The notes under the pieces: generated by a model | Told to the model about the DNA's origin: nothing | What the model saw: the letters and a program-made list of their open reading frames with translations, nothing else | Database searches by the model: none | Source of the DNA: a bacterium | GTDB taxonomy: Bacteria; Patescibacteriota; Gracilibacteria; UM-FILTER-43-11 | NCBI GenBank assembly: GCA_030427295.1 | Contig: JAUHWS010000012.1 | Location: forward strand, 1-34,634 | Reading direction: 5' to 3' | DNA: 34,634 nucleotides | Part shown: piece by piece, positions 15,187-22,019 of the stretch | Layout of the letters: each line of letters starts with the position of its first letter | How positions within the stretch are numbered: position 1 is the stretch's first letter | Made by a program: the position numbers and the translations under genes

Positions 15187-15271
15187 AGCCCCCTCTGACT
15201 CCCCCTAAGGGGGAGGATAATATATTCACTTCTTACTTTTTTCCTCCCCTTTGGGGAGGCTAGGAGGGGCT
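15187..15271. repeat. dispersed inverted-repeat element (AGCCCCCTC ... GGAGGGGCT)
   Basis: AGCCCCCTC (15187-15195) pairs with GGAGGGGCT (15263-15271). Internal hairpins CTCCCCCTAAGGGGGAG and CCTCCCCTTTGGGGAGG are present, and a T-run follows at 15271-15277. It could terminate plus-strand transcripts. Sequences of this type are dispersed in many genomes and look MITE- or REP-like. A short CTTCGCA heptamer tract follows at 15281-15309. Confidence 0.65.
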
Positions 15272-15316
15272 TTTTTTCCCTTCGCACCTTGCACTTCGTA
15301 CTTTGCACCGGAGATG

Positions 15317-15561
15317 AAGTATATACTCACCCTTGCTTCAAGTATATACCTATTCTCCACAATATTCTGAGGTTCAGCGGCTCACTTTTTTCAGCAAGCG
15401 AATAGCGAGTAGCGAATAGCGATTAGCTGAAATACGGCTTAAAATAATACTCATCACGTAGCACTGACCATTCACCCGGCTAAAATAAGACTTAATCGTT
15501 ACTCCTTATTTATTAGTTCTTTAGATGAAAGTATATACTAACCATTAATCAAAGTATATAC
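15317..15561. repeat. composite repeat cassette B bracketed by GTATATAC doublets
   Basis: The left doublet is GTATATAC at 15319 and 15342; the right doublet is at 15531 and 15554. Both are spaced exactly 23 bp. The head shares ACCTATYCTC and TTTTTTCAGCAAGCGAATAG with cassette A, and is followed by an AGCGAAT/AGCGAGT/AGCGATT heptamer tract (15397-15429). Total length is about 245 bp, nearly identical to cassette A. No ORF is supported in 14969-15581. Confidence 0.8.
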
Positions 15562-15581
15562 CTATATTAAAATAAATTTTT

Positions 15582-16781
15582 TCAAATCAATCCCAATCGT
15601 AGCTCATCTGATTTTTTCTTTCGCTTTTCATAAAACAAATGGGAGGCGCTGGAGAGGGCGAATTGCCCGTAGCGTTTGTTGAGTTCGTCTTTGGCTTGGT
15701 TCAGTTTTTCTTCCGAGATGACGCTGCTGATGTCTTCAAATAAATTGAGTTGCCGGCTGTTTGCCGAGCTCAGTCCTGTGAATAAAATGCCAGCGGAGCG
15801 CCACCAGCGGCCTGGAGGGATTTTCCAAATCAACTTTTGGAGTTGTCTGGCCAGCTTGAAAAAATCATCCGTGGGTTTGCTAAAGCTGTGCGTCAAATAC
15901 AATCGTTTGAAGTCTCGGTCTCTCAAGTACAAATTCACGTCTCCGACCGCCAATTTGTGACGGTGTAAGGATTCGATGCTCCGCTCCAAATGATAAAAGG
16001 CTAGGCCTTCGATGATTTTTAGATTGGATGTGGGTTTTTCTAGGCTGCTGGTTCGTCCAATTTGTTTGGGGGTGTGCGCTGAGCCATCCACTTTGAACAT
16101 GTATTCGCCGTGAAGTTCTTTCCACAGCAAGATGCCATTGCGCCCGAATAAGTTTTTGATGATGGACATGGGGAGTTCGCTCAATTCTTTGGCCCAATGG
16201 ATGCCGTATCGTTTGACGGCCAGTTGGCGTCCTCGTCCAATACCGGGGATGTCACCCACTTCTATTTGAGATAAAAAATGGGGAATTTGAGGTTTTAAAA
16301 GGAGGGCCGTTCCGTTGGGTTTTTTTTGTTCACAGGCCATTTTAGCCAGCACTTTGTTGGGGGCAATGCCTACGGTCACAGTGATCCCTAACTGTTGCCA
16401 CACGTCTTCTCGGATGGCATCCCCAATGCTTTCAAAAGACTGATCTCGCATTTTATCGATACCCGTTAAATCCATGTAGGCTTCGTCGATGGAACTGACT
16501 TGCACGAGCGGGCTCCAGTTTTTTAGGATTTTCATGAGGCGTCTGGAGACTTGGGTATAGAATCGAAAATCGCCTTCGATGAAAATGCCCTGAGGACACT
16601 TTTGCTTGGCTTCCCAGTAGGGCATCACGGTATTGACCCCATATTGTTTGGCTTCGTGGGTTTTGGCGAGGATGAAACTGCCGATGCGTCCTAACACCAT
16701 GACGGGCTTTCCTCGTAGATGAGGATTTCTGGAAAGTTCGCAGGAGGCAAAGAAGCTGTCGGCGTCGATGAGGGCAATCAT
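15582..16781 (-). CDS. Y-family translesion DNA polymerase (UmuC/DinB-like)
   Basis: This error-prone polymerase inserts opposite damaged bases. The palm motif MIALIDADSFFASCE has the metal-binding Asp6. SSIDEAYMDLTG (96-107) provides Asp99-Glu100. The helix-hairpin-helix part reads VGDIPGIGRGRQLAVKRYGI (175-194). A little-finger domain follows, and QLNLF (344-348) is a beta-clamp-binding peptide. The 399-residue length fits UmuC/DinB, and the 'FFASCE' start is closer to UmuC. It lies 60 nt downstream of the lexA/umuD-like gene on the same strand, so it is very likely under the same SOS promoter. A strong hairpin (16801-16834) sits between the genes. Its 3' end abuts repeat cassette B. Confidence 0.93.
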   Translation of the reverse strand: MIALIDADSFFASCELSRNPHLRGKPVMVLGRIGSFILAKTHEAKQYGVNTVMPYWEAKQKCPQGIFIEGDFRFYTQVSRRLMKILKNWSPLVQVSSIDEAYMDLTGIDKMRDQSFESIGDAIREDVWQQLGITVTVGIAPNKVLAKMACEQKKPNGTALLLKPQIPHFLSQIEVGDIPGIGRGRQLAVKRYGIHWAKELSELPMSIIKNLFGRNGILLWKELHGEYMFKVDGSAHTPKQIGRTSSLEKPTSNLKIIEGLAFYHLERSIESLHRHKLAVGDVNLYLRDRDFKRLYLTHSFSKPTDDFFKLARQLQKLIWKIPPGRWWRSAGILFTGLSSANSRQLNLFEDISSVISEEKLNQAKDELNKRYGQFALSSASHLFYEKRKKKSDELRLGLI

Positions 16782-16800
16782 GGAGGTGGGGGTTAGGTTT

Positions 16801-16848
16801 ATCGTAGGGACGCAAGATTTTGCATCCCTACGATTGCGTTCCTACAAT
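16801..16848. repeat. strong hairpin repeat between lexA-like and polymerase genes
   Basis: ATCGTAGGGACGCAA (16801-16815) pairs with TTGCATCCCTACGAT (16820-16834) with one mismatch and a GATT loop. A third, partial arm (TGCGTTCCTACAA) follows to 16848 and contains the lexA stop codon. It is a dispersed-repeat type hairpin that could attenuate or process the operon mRNA. Confidence 0.7.
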
Positions 16849-17414
16849 TTTCTGACCACTCCTTTCACGACCCCCATCATGCCATGATGAATGTAGTCTT
16901 CCAGAGGGAGGTTGGGGTAGTCGGGGTGGGCGGATTCTAAAATGAATTGGCCTTGGGCTTGTTTCAGGGTTTTGACGACCATTTGACCTTCTAGATTCAC
17001 CACGACCATTTGGTTCAAATAGGCGCCTTTGCTCCGCTCCACGATGACGATGTCTCCTGCAAAGATGCCGGCTTGGCTCATGCTGTCTTCTTTGACTTTT
17101 AAAAAGAAGGTGCTGTTGGGTTGATCGATCAAATACTCATCTAGGCTCATTCGATCGCTCGCTTCCTCTTCGGCGGGGCTGGGGAATCCGGCTCGCACAG
17201 ATTTGTAGTAGGGGAGGCTCATAAAATGAGGTCCTGGAATGAGTTTTTGGCCTTTCTTTTTCAAGAATCCCGCGCTGACGAGTTTGTTGATGGCGTAGAA
17301 GGCGGTGGATTTGGATTTGCATCCAAACAAGTGGCGCATGTCTTCGTAGGTGGGAAGTTTTTGATGCTCTTTGTAGTAGAGTCTTAGTTTTTGAAGTTGA
17401 GAGTCGTAGGTCAT
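16842..17414 (-). CDS. LexA-family repressor with UmuD-like peptidase domain
   Basis: This SOS-type transcriptional repressor inactivates itself through RecA-stimulated self-cleavage. Residues 1-55 form a LexA-like winged helix: LRLYYKEHQKLPTYEDMRHL and KSTAFYAINKLVSAGFLKK. Residues 70-190 are the S24 peptidase, with a predicted Ala75-Gly76 cleavage site in VRAGFPSPAEE, catalytic Ser111 (EDSM) and Lys148 (VVKTL). The GFPSPAEE context and the following SLDEYLIDQPNSTFFLKV are much closer to UmuD than to standard LexA, so the protein may combine repressor and UmuD-like roles. It heads an operon with a Y-family polymerase. A LexA box sits in its own promoter (17621-17649), indicating autoregulation. 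The stop codon lies in a repeat. Confidence 0.88.
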   Translation of the reverse strand: MTYDSQLQKLRLYYKEHQKLPTYEDMRHLFGCKSKSTAFYAINKLVSAGFLKKKGQKLIPGPHFMSLPYYKSVRAGFPSPAEEEASDRMSLDEYLIDQPNSTFFLKVKEDSMSQAGIFAGDIVIVERSKGAYLNQMVVVNLEGQMVVKTLKQAQGQFILESAHPDYPNLPLEDYIHHGMMGVVKGVVRKL

Positions 17415-17445
17415 ATTTTTTAATTATTAATTACGAATTTTTCAG

Positions 17446-17590
17446 AGCGTTTAGCGATTAGTGTGTAGCGTTTAGTACTATTTTAGGAATTTGCTGATCG
17501 CTATTCGCTAATCGCTTATTAATTGCGAATGGTTAACGAATGGGTTGCGAATTGTTTACGAATTGTTTTCGGATAGTTCGCGAATTGTTT
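17446..17590. repeat. heptamer and 11-mer degenerate repeat tracts in the lexA leader
   Basis: AGCGTTT/AGCGATT/AGTGTGT 7-mers (17446-17479) are followed by the complementary CGCTATT/CGCTAAT run (17497-17520). A GCGAATKGTTTA-type tract of roughly 11-bp period follows (17525-17590). They separate the SOS promoter from the lexA start by about 200 nt. The 17415-17893 gap holds only these repeats, the SOS promoter, another heptamer tract (17712-17752) and the RRM promoter. Confidence 0.75.
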
Positions 17591-17620
17591 AAGTTATAAG
17601 TTATTCAGAAGGCATTCTTT

Positions 17621-17649
17621 ATTTTAGTGAACGTATGTTCACTAATCAA
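17621..17649 (-). promoter_or_regulatory. SOS promoter with LexA box in the spacer
   Basis: On the minus strand TTGATT (17649-17644), a 17-bp spacer and TAAAAT (17626-17621). The spacer consists almost wholly of the palindrome AGTGAAC-GTAT-GTTCACT (17626-17643). This contains GAACN4GTTC, the LexA operator of Firmicutes and Actinobacteria. Bound repressor would block the polymerase directly. It drives the lexA-polymerase operon. Confidence 0.8.
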
Positions 17650-17711
17650 GTTATTTGTCTTGACCTTACTTGCTGTTCGATGGGCTGTCTTAAAAAAATT
17701 CCAAATTTAAT

Positions 17712-17752
17712 ATTGGTCATTGGTGATTGGGTCATTGGCCATTGAGGATTGA
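17712..17752. repeat. heptamer tract (ATTGGNC)
   Basis: 7-mers ATTGGTC, ATTGGTG, then ATTGGGTC (8), ATTGGCC and ATTGAGG. It lies just upstream of the RRM gene promoter. Confidence 0.7.
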
Positions 17753-17763
17753 GTAAACTGGGA

Positions 17764-17792
17764 TTGACTTTTTACCTCTTTTTCTGTATGAT
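17764..17792 (+). promoter_or_regulatory. sigma70-type promoter of the RRM gene
   Basis: TTGACT (17764-17769), a 17-bp spacer and TATGAT (17787-17792). The predicted start near 17799 gives a leader of about 95 nt, long enough for cold-shock-type post-transcriptional control. Confidence 0.75.
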
Positions 17793-17893
17793 TAGGGTGT
17801 ACAGTTTTCACATTGTGTTTTATCGTTCCTTGTTAGGTTAGGATAGACGTTCAGTGAGATAAATTGTGATTTTATTTTCTATCCTTTATTATT

Positions 17894-18151
17894 ATGGGAA
17901 CTAAATTATTTGTGGGGAGCCTTGCGTGGGCAACCACTAACGAAGGGCTTCGTGAAGCCTTTGAAAAAGCCGGTACCGTTGTGGATGCCGTGGTTATTAC
18001 CGACCGCATGTCTGGTCGCTCTAAGGGTTTTGGTTTTGTAGAAATGTCTACTGCTGAAGAAGCTCAAGCGGCTATGGAAATGTGGAATGAGCAAGACCTT
18101 GATGGTCGTAAGATCATTGTTAACGAAGCAAAACCTAAAGAAGAACGATAG
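17894..18151 (+). CDS. single-RRM RNA-binding protein
   Basis: The 85 residues form one complete RNA recognition motif: RNP2 LFVGSL (5-10) and RNP1 KGFGFVEM (44-51) with the exposed aromatic residues that stack on RNA bases. It then runs GRKIIVNEAKPKEER to the end. Bacterial single-RRM proteins, such as the cyanobacterial Rbp family, bind RNA and are often cold-induced. This one lacks a Gly-rich tail. It is monocistronic, with its own promoter, a 95-nt leader and an intrinsic terminator. Confidence 0.93.
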   Translation: MGTKLFVGSLAWATTNEGLREAFEKAGTVVDAVVITDRMSGRSKGFGFVEMSTAEEAQAAMEMWNEQDLDGRKIIVNEAKPKEER

Positions 18152-18175
18152 TCTCTTTGTTTCAAAACCTAAAAG

Positions 18176-18206
18176 CACTCCCGATCATGTGGTTGGGGGT
18201 GTTTTT
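18176..18206 (+). terminator. intrinsic terminator after the RRM gene
   Basis: CACTCCC (18176-18182) pairs with GGGGGTG (18195-18201) with one G-T wobble, followed by TTTTT. It overlaps the last codon of the converging gene. Confidence 0.75.
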
Positions 18207-18891
18207 ATGTTCTTACCATTTTCTGTGGATAAAAATGATTGTCGTATTTCACCCCTGTTTCATCTCTTTTTAAAAGCTCTGAGCTTATTAAGCCTCGAAT
18301 AACCCTTCGATTGATGCTCATATATGTTTTGGGATCTTCAATAGATGCTTCTAATATATCCCCCAGTCGGTTGACAACGACTATTAGGTGGGGCGCCCAG
18401 CGTGGGTGGTTGGCTTTGAATTGTGGCCCCATTACAATTCCAAAAGGTCTTTCTAATTGTGGGGCATAAGAATAGAAATCTGATTCCAATCCCTCTGTGC
18501 CATTTGTGTTTTTCCTGATATTTTCCCATTTCCTTTTTGCATAGGCTGGGTCAACTTCATAGATTTCTTTATCAATTGACTCACCTATAAAAAAGTACAA
18601 CTCTCGGCATGCGATGATTCCCTCTTCATGATTTTTGGGATCGTTGGCTCCAATGAATATTAAGTTCGGTACCTTGCCCTTTATAAAGAGCCTTATTTTT
18701 TCTTCTAATTCATCTGTTTTATGCCTTTTTATGCTGTTTGTGTCGGCGTCGATATAAATTATTTTATCATCATGTTTGGCTGACTCTCTTCCAAAAGGGC
18801 AAACGTTTTTTCCACCTAGTAAAAAATCTATTACTGCTGCTTTTTTATCCTGAAAACTACTTAGGTATTCGGGTATTTGATCGAAGGGCAT
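18205..18891 (-). CDS. conserved-looking hypothetical protein
   Basis: I do not recognise a family with confidence. The 228 residues show no signal peptide or membrane segment. A NVCPFGRES stretch lies near residue 29, with a strand IIYIDADTN. A central strand pair reads PNLIFIGAND, and FGIVMGPQFKANHPRWAPHL is followed by IVVVNRLGDILEAS. The pattern suggests an alpha/beta enzyme-like fold, but no catalytic motif is certain. The gene is monocistronic, converges with the RRM gene and shares its terminator region. 18892-18990 upstream is AT-rich with only weak promoter matches. Confidence 0.6.
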   Translation of the reverse strand: MPFDQIPEYLSSFQDKKAAVIDFLLGGKNVCPFGRESAKHDDKIIYIDADTNSIKRHKTDELEEKIRLFIKGKVPNLIFIGANDPKNHEEGIIACRELYFFIGESIDKEIYEVDPAYAKRKWENIRKNTNGTEGLESDFYSYAPQLERPFGIVMGPQFKANHPRWAPHLIVVVNRLGDILEASIEDPKTYMSINRRVIRGLISSELLKRDETGVKYDNHFYPQKMVRT

Positions 18892-18993
18892 CTTAGATCA
18901 TTGTTATGGATGGTTTTTTATTTTACCATTTTTTGAAAATACTTCCTATATTTGTTATACAGGTACTTACAATGCCCTGGGGACAGACTAATT

Positions 18994-19018
18994 TAAAAAA
19001 ACCAAAGTAAGTATTTGG
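18994..19018 (-). terminator. weak intrinsic terminator of tRNA-Val
   Basis: On the minus strand CCAAA, a 7-nt loop and TTTGG are followed by a run of seven T, beginning 9 nt after the tRNA CCA end. The stem is only 5 bp but the U-tract is good. Confidence 0.5.
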
Positions 19019-19026
19019 AATTTTTA

Positions 19027-19103
19027 TGGTGGGCGCTATAGGAGTCGAACCTATGACCTTCTGGGTGTAAACCAGACGCTCTAACCAACTGAGCTAAGCG
19101 CCC
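19027..19103 (-). tRNA. tRNA-Val (anticodon TAC)
   Basis: The minus strand reads GGGCGCT at the 5' end, pairing with AGCGCCC at the 3' end in a 7-bp acceptor. The D arm has AGCTCAGTTGGTTAGAGC. The anticodon stem TCTGG/CCAGA encloses TTTACAC, so the anticodon is TAC. The T loop is GGTTCGACTCC. The encoded CCA lies at 19029-19027. All conserved positions look intact, and it decodes GUA and other Val codons. Confidence 0.96.
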
Positions 19104-19121
19104 ACGTCGTCGCCTTGTTTT

Positions 19122-19167
19122 AGCTTGCGTAAAGATTTTACAGTCTTTACTTCAGCTTACACAAGCT
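19122..19167. other. hairpin upstream of tRNA-Val
   Basis: Nested inverted repeats: AGCTTG...CAAGCT outside and GTAAAGA (19129-19135)/TCTTTAC (19144-19150) inside. On the minus strand TTGTGT-N18-TAAAAT overlaps it and may be the tRNA promoter. A second palindrome, CCCGAC-ATCC-GTCGGG, lies at 19195-19210. Confidence 0.4.
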
Positions 19168-19299
19168 CCTCCTTCCCTCCAAAAAATTCATTCTCCCGAC
19201 ATCCGTCGGGATCATTTCCCATTTTTTGAGGCCCCCTTTATGGGACTGAATTGCCAAGCGATTTTATCAAAAAGAGTTTGGGATGGCAAGCTTATGTTT

Positions 19300-20955
19300 T
19301 TAATATACCTTTTCTAGATAACAGGCTTCGCAATACACTTTATCCAATTTTTCTGGTGAGTAGGGGGATTGGAGTTTCTTTTGGCAGTTGTCACAGGTCC
19401 GATCCCAGAGCTGATTGGGGTTTCTGGATTTGATTCGTTTTTCGTGACGTAGGTCGGGGTGTTGGCGAGGAATGGGGATTTTGTGCTCATGATAAAAATT
19501 GAGTTCTTCTTTGATCAGTTTGAATGGTTTTTGACTCACTTCACATTCAATGGCCCAATTGAGAACATCGTCAGGAATGTCTTTGTTATGATCTGGTAAT
19601 TTTTGGGCGGGAATGGTTCGCTCGACGTTGGGGGGAGGGGGGGAATAATCCGACCATGTGAACCCTTTCTCTAGTGCTTCTTCCTTGTTTAGTGGGTATT
19701 GCTCTTGGGCGACGGTTTCGTTGTAACCGAAGGGTGAAAATTGTGGATCAAAAAATTCGCCCCATTCTCCGGTTTGCTTCATGTGTTCGATGATTTTCTC
19801 CACTAACGTTTCATATTCTTCTTTTGTGTACTGTTTATTTAAAATACAGTACTGATTTCGCTTTAATCCAACGCAGCCGAAATTGTTTTGAGAATTGAAG
19901 CATCCGTAAGAGTAACGCATGTCACTGCAGCTCCAATTTTGAACCGCAAATTGCACGTTGTTGGATGAAATTCCCGTGTTGATGCTTTCGTAAATCCACT
20001 CAGCGTCTCGGCCGGCGGTGCTCACATCCATGTTATTTCTTGAGCCTCGCCACACGTGTTCTCCATACTTACAAAATTCAGCGTCGTGAGCATGATAGCA
20101 ATCCTGGCAGTGACGACTATTGATGATGTAATCACCCGTGCAATCTTCGGCATTTAAGCTGTGATTGTATTTTTGTGGAAACTGCAGTTTGAACTCCTCA
20201 AATGCTTTCTTCCAATGATTTAGTTGCTCATGTGATTCAAGGTCTAGCTCACTGATAAAGGCTTCGTATTCTTCTTTGGTTTTCTGTTCGTTAAAAATGC
20301 AATATTCTTTTTGTTGTAGATTCACACAGCCGAAAGAATTTTTGACCCCGTTGCAATTTTTTAAGAAGTAACTGTCGGATGAGTTGGTGCAATCGCTGGA
20401 CCATTTGAGATTGTAACAATTATAGCAATTGTCCACCTCGTAAACATATTGGCTATTGTGGGTGTAGGAGGTGTCGACGGCTGCCAAGCATTTTTGGAGC
20501 CAATAGCCATAAAGGCAGTCTTCGTTGTTACTGCTTTCCACAATCATGTAGCAGTGTTTGCAGTTGGCTAAAAGATGGCAATAGCCACAGTTTTCATTAT
20601 TACTGCCAATCAAATTCATGTGAGGCACGTCTTTGAGCAAGGCTGAAAATTGCTCAAAAAAAGGTCTTTTAAAATCAAACTCCCTCCCATAATCGAGTGG
20701 TTTGTATTGATCGGACCACCATTCTTCTGATTCGTAAACTTTGAATGCTTTGTCAGGTGAGATCACAGAAACAATGCGTTTTCCCGAAAGGCCTGATTGG
20801 GTCACGTAAAGTTTTCTTTCATTTCGCCAGGCTAAACGTCTTTGGGCACGGCAGCGGGGACACAGGGTAGGTTCGGGAACCTCTATTTTTTCATAATAGT
20901 TCCGGTCTTCCTGTGTGATTTCAAAATTGAGGTGACATTTTTGACAGCTTTTCAT
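19300..20955 (-). CDS. Cys-rich zinc-ribbon protein, CPR-type
   Basis: The 551-residue protein starts with a zinc ribbon (CQKC at 4-7, CPRC at about 32-35) and ends with another (CDNC and CEAC in the last 40 residues). Between them, two blocks (about 120-230 and 275-375) carry closely spaced Cys in motifs such as NCGYCHLLANCKHCYMI, NCYNCYNLKWSSDC and HCQDCYHAHDAEFCKYG. These are probable strand repeats of a Cys-lined solenoid. A QKEYCIFNEQKTKEEYE unit recurs as RNQYCILNKQYTKEEYE, showing internal duplication. Proteins of this build are common in CPR genomes, and no function is known to me. Metal binding is inferred. It begins 14 nt after the upp-like gene and is likely co-transcribed with it. 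Confidence 0.75.
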   Translation of the reverse strand: MKSCQKCHLNFEITQEDRNYYEKIEVPEPTLCPRCRAQRRLAWRNERKLYVTQSGLSGKRIVSVISPDKAFKVYESEEWWSDQYKPLDYGREFDFKRPFFEQFSALLKDVPHMNLIGSNNENCGYCHLLANCKHCYMIVESSNNEDCLYGYWLQKCLAAVDTSYTHNSQYVYEVDNCYNCYNLKWSSDCTNSSDSYFLKNCNGVKNSFGCVNLQQKEYCIFNEQKTKEEYEAFISELDLESHEQLNHWKKAFEEFKLQFPQKYNHSLNAEDCTGDYIINSRHCQDCYHAHDAEFCKYGEHVWRGSRNNMDVSTAGRDAEWIYESINTGISSNNVQFAVQNWSCSDMRYSYGCFNSQNNFGCVGLKRNQYCILNKQYTKEEYETLVEKIIEHMKQTGEWGEFFDPQFSPFGYNETVAQEQYPLNKEEALEKGFTWSDYSPPPPNVERTIPAQKLPDHNKDIPDDVLNWAIECEVSQKPFKLIKEELNFYHEHKIPIPRQHPDLRHEKRIKSRNPNQLWDRTCDNCQKKLQSPYSPEKLDKVYCEACYLEKVY

Positions 20956-20969
20956 TCAGTGGGGGTTTT

Positions 20970-21656
20970 TTACTTTTCCGTATTCGAAATCATCTCTCCC
21001 ACGCCGCCTAAACCTGGATAAATGTAATCTTGCTCGGTGAGGCCTTTGTCTTTTCGGGCGGCGTAGATGGTCAAGGGGGCGTCGATTTTTTTCATGTGTT
21101 CCAGGTACTCGGGGGTGATCACCAGGTGGACGGCGACAAATTTTTTGGGTTGGCCGTGGCGGGCGAGGTAGAATTCGATCACTTCTTGCAGGCTGTGGCC
21201 GGTGGCGCCCATGGGGTCGGGGATGAAGACGATGGCATTGTCGATGGAACCCCCAATTTTTGATCCCATCAAATCGGTAGCTTCTACGCCGTGTTTGGTT
21301 TCGATGCGTTGGGCCATCACATGGTCTTGACGCACCTTGTCAGGATTCAAAATTTCGGTCAGTTTATGATAAAACAGGGCGGAGGGTTCAATGCCAGCGC
21401 GGATCAAATCGCAGACCACGACCTTTTGATCTTTTTTGAATACTTTGCCTTCAAAAATCCCTCGCTTGTCTTCGGCATAAATTTTGGTTTTCTGTTTGAT
21501 TACTTCTGTTTCGAGTTCTTGACTCACGATCACTCCAAATAAACTGTCATAAACGGCATGGATGATCTGGCTGACGCGGGGTTGCTTGGTTTTGGGGTCT
21601 CCAAGTTCTGCCAGCAGGGTGCGGTGGTAGGAATTTTCTAAAGTTTGGATGTCCAT
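20970..21656 (-). CDS. upp: uracil phosphoribosyltransferase
   Basis: UPRT converts uracil and PRPP to UMP in pyrimidine salvage. Visible motifs are VVVCDLIRAGIEPS (the PPi loop region), FIPDPMGATGHSLQEVIEFY (PRPP-binding loop), VHLVITPEYLEHM and the C-terminal YIYPGLGGVGE, which corresponds to the uracil-recognising 'YIxPGLGDxGD' of UPRT with Asp replaced by Gly and Glu. I chose the ATG at 21656 (MDIQTLENSY, 228 residues). Starts farther upstream, up to 21740, would add an unconserved peptide encoded in low-complexity sequence, and a TATACT -10 candidate lies at 21685-21680. The changed C-terminal loop means substrate specificity should be treated with some caution. Confidence 0.8.
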   Translation of the reverse strand: MDIQTLENSYHRTLLAELGDPKTKQPRVSQIIHAVYDSLFGVIVSQELETEVIKQKTKIYAEDKRGIFEGKVFKKDQKVVVCDLIRAGIEPSALFYHKLTEILNPDKVRQDHVMAQRIETKHGVEATDLMGSKIGGSIDNAIVFIPDPMGATGHSLQEVIEFYLARHGQPKKFVAVHLVITPEYLEHMKKIDAPLTIYAARKDKGLTEQDYIYPGLGGVGEMISNTEK

Positions 21657-21800
21657 AAAATGAGCTTTGATTTGTTTGAAGTATAACATTCTGAATTTCC
21701 AATGACTAATTTTCAATATCTTATATTCTAGTATAAGCATTTTTCTTTTTTTCTTTTTTCTTTTTCTTCATTTTTGGCAGCAAAAACGAAGCAAAAACTG

Positions 21801-21868
21801 CCGGGGAGAACACGACGCGGACTCATCTTTTTCCTTTTTTCATCTTTTTACCCGCCGTTTCTCCCCGG
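21801..21868. repeat. inverted repeat CCGGGGAGAA ... TTCTCCCCGG
   Basis: Perfect 10-bp arms at 21801-21810 and 21859-21868 enclose 48 bp. It lies between the divergent upp and MgtC-family genes in a gap with long T-rich stretches (21741-21780, 21826-21850). It may be a dispersed element. A -10 candidate TATATT at 21995-22000 precedes the MgtC gene. Confidence 0.5.
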
Positions 21869-22019
21869 ACCCCTAATTTCCAGGAATTCAACGGGGTTTT
21901 ATGGCGTGGGTAATCGTTTAAAATTTTCACTCAAGTAAACATTACTCACTTCTTTCATGCCATATCTTCTGATGTCTAATGATTGTGTTTGTGTTATATT
22001 GAGGTAAACAAAAATAAAT

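Noticed and set aside
16801-16834. Rho-independent terminator between lexA and the polymerase gene
   Set aside because: The stem is strong, but no run of T follows on the minus strand and the genes appear to share one SOS promoter. A dispersed hairpin repeat fits better.
18224-18232. Perfect DnaA box (TGTGGATAA)
   Set aside because: It is a single box inside the 3' end of a coding region, with no cluster and no AT-rich unwinding element.
21657-21740. N-terminal extension of upp starting at 21740
   Set aside because: The extra 28 residues come from AT-rich repeat-like DNA, do not resemble the UPRT family, and a -10 candidate lies within them.
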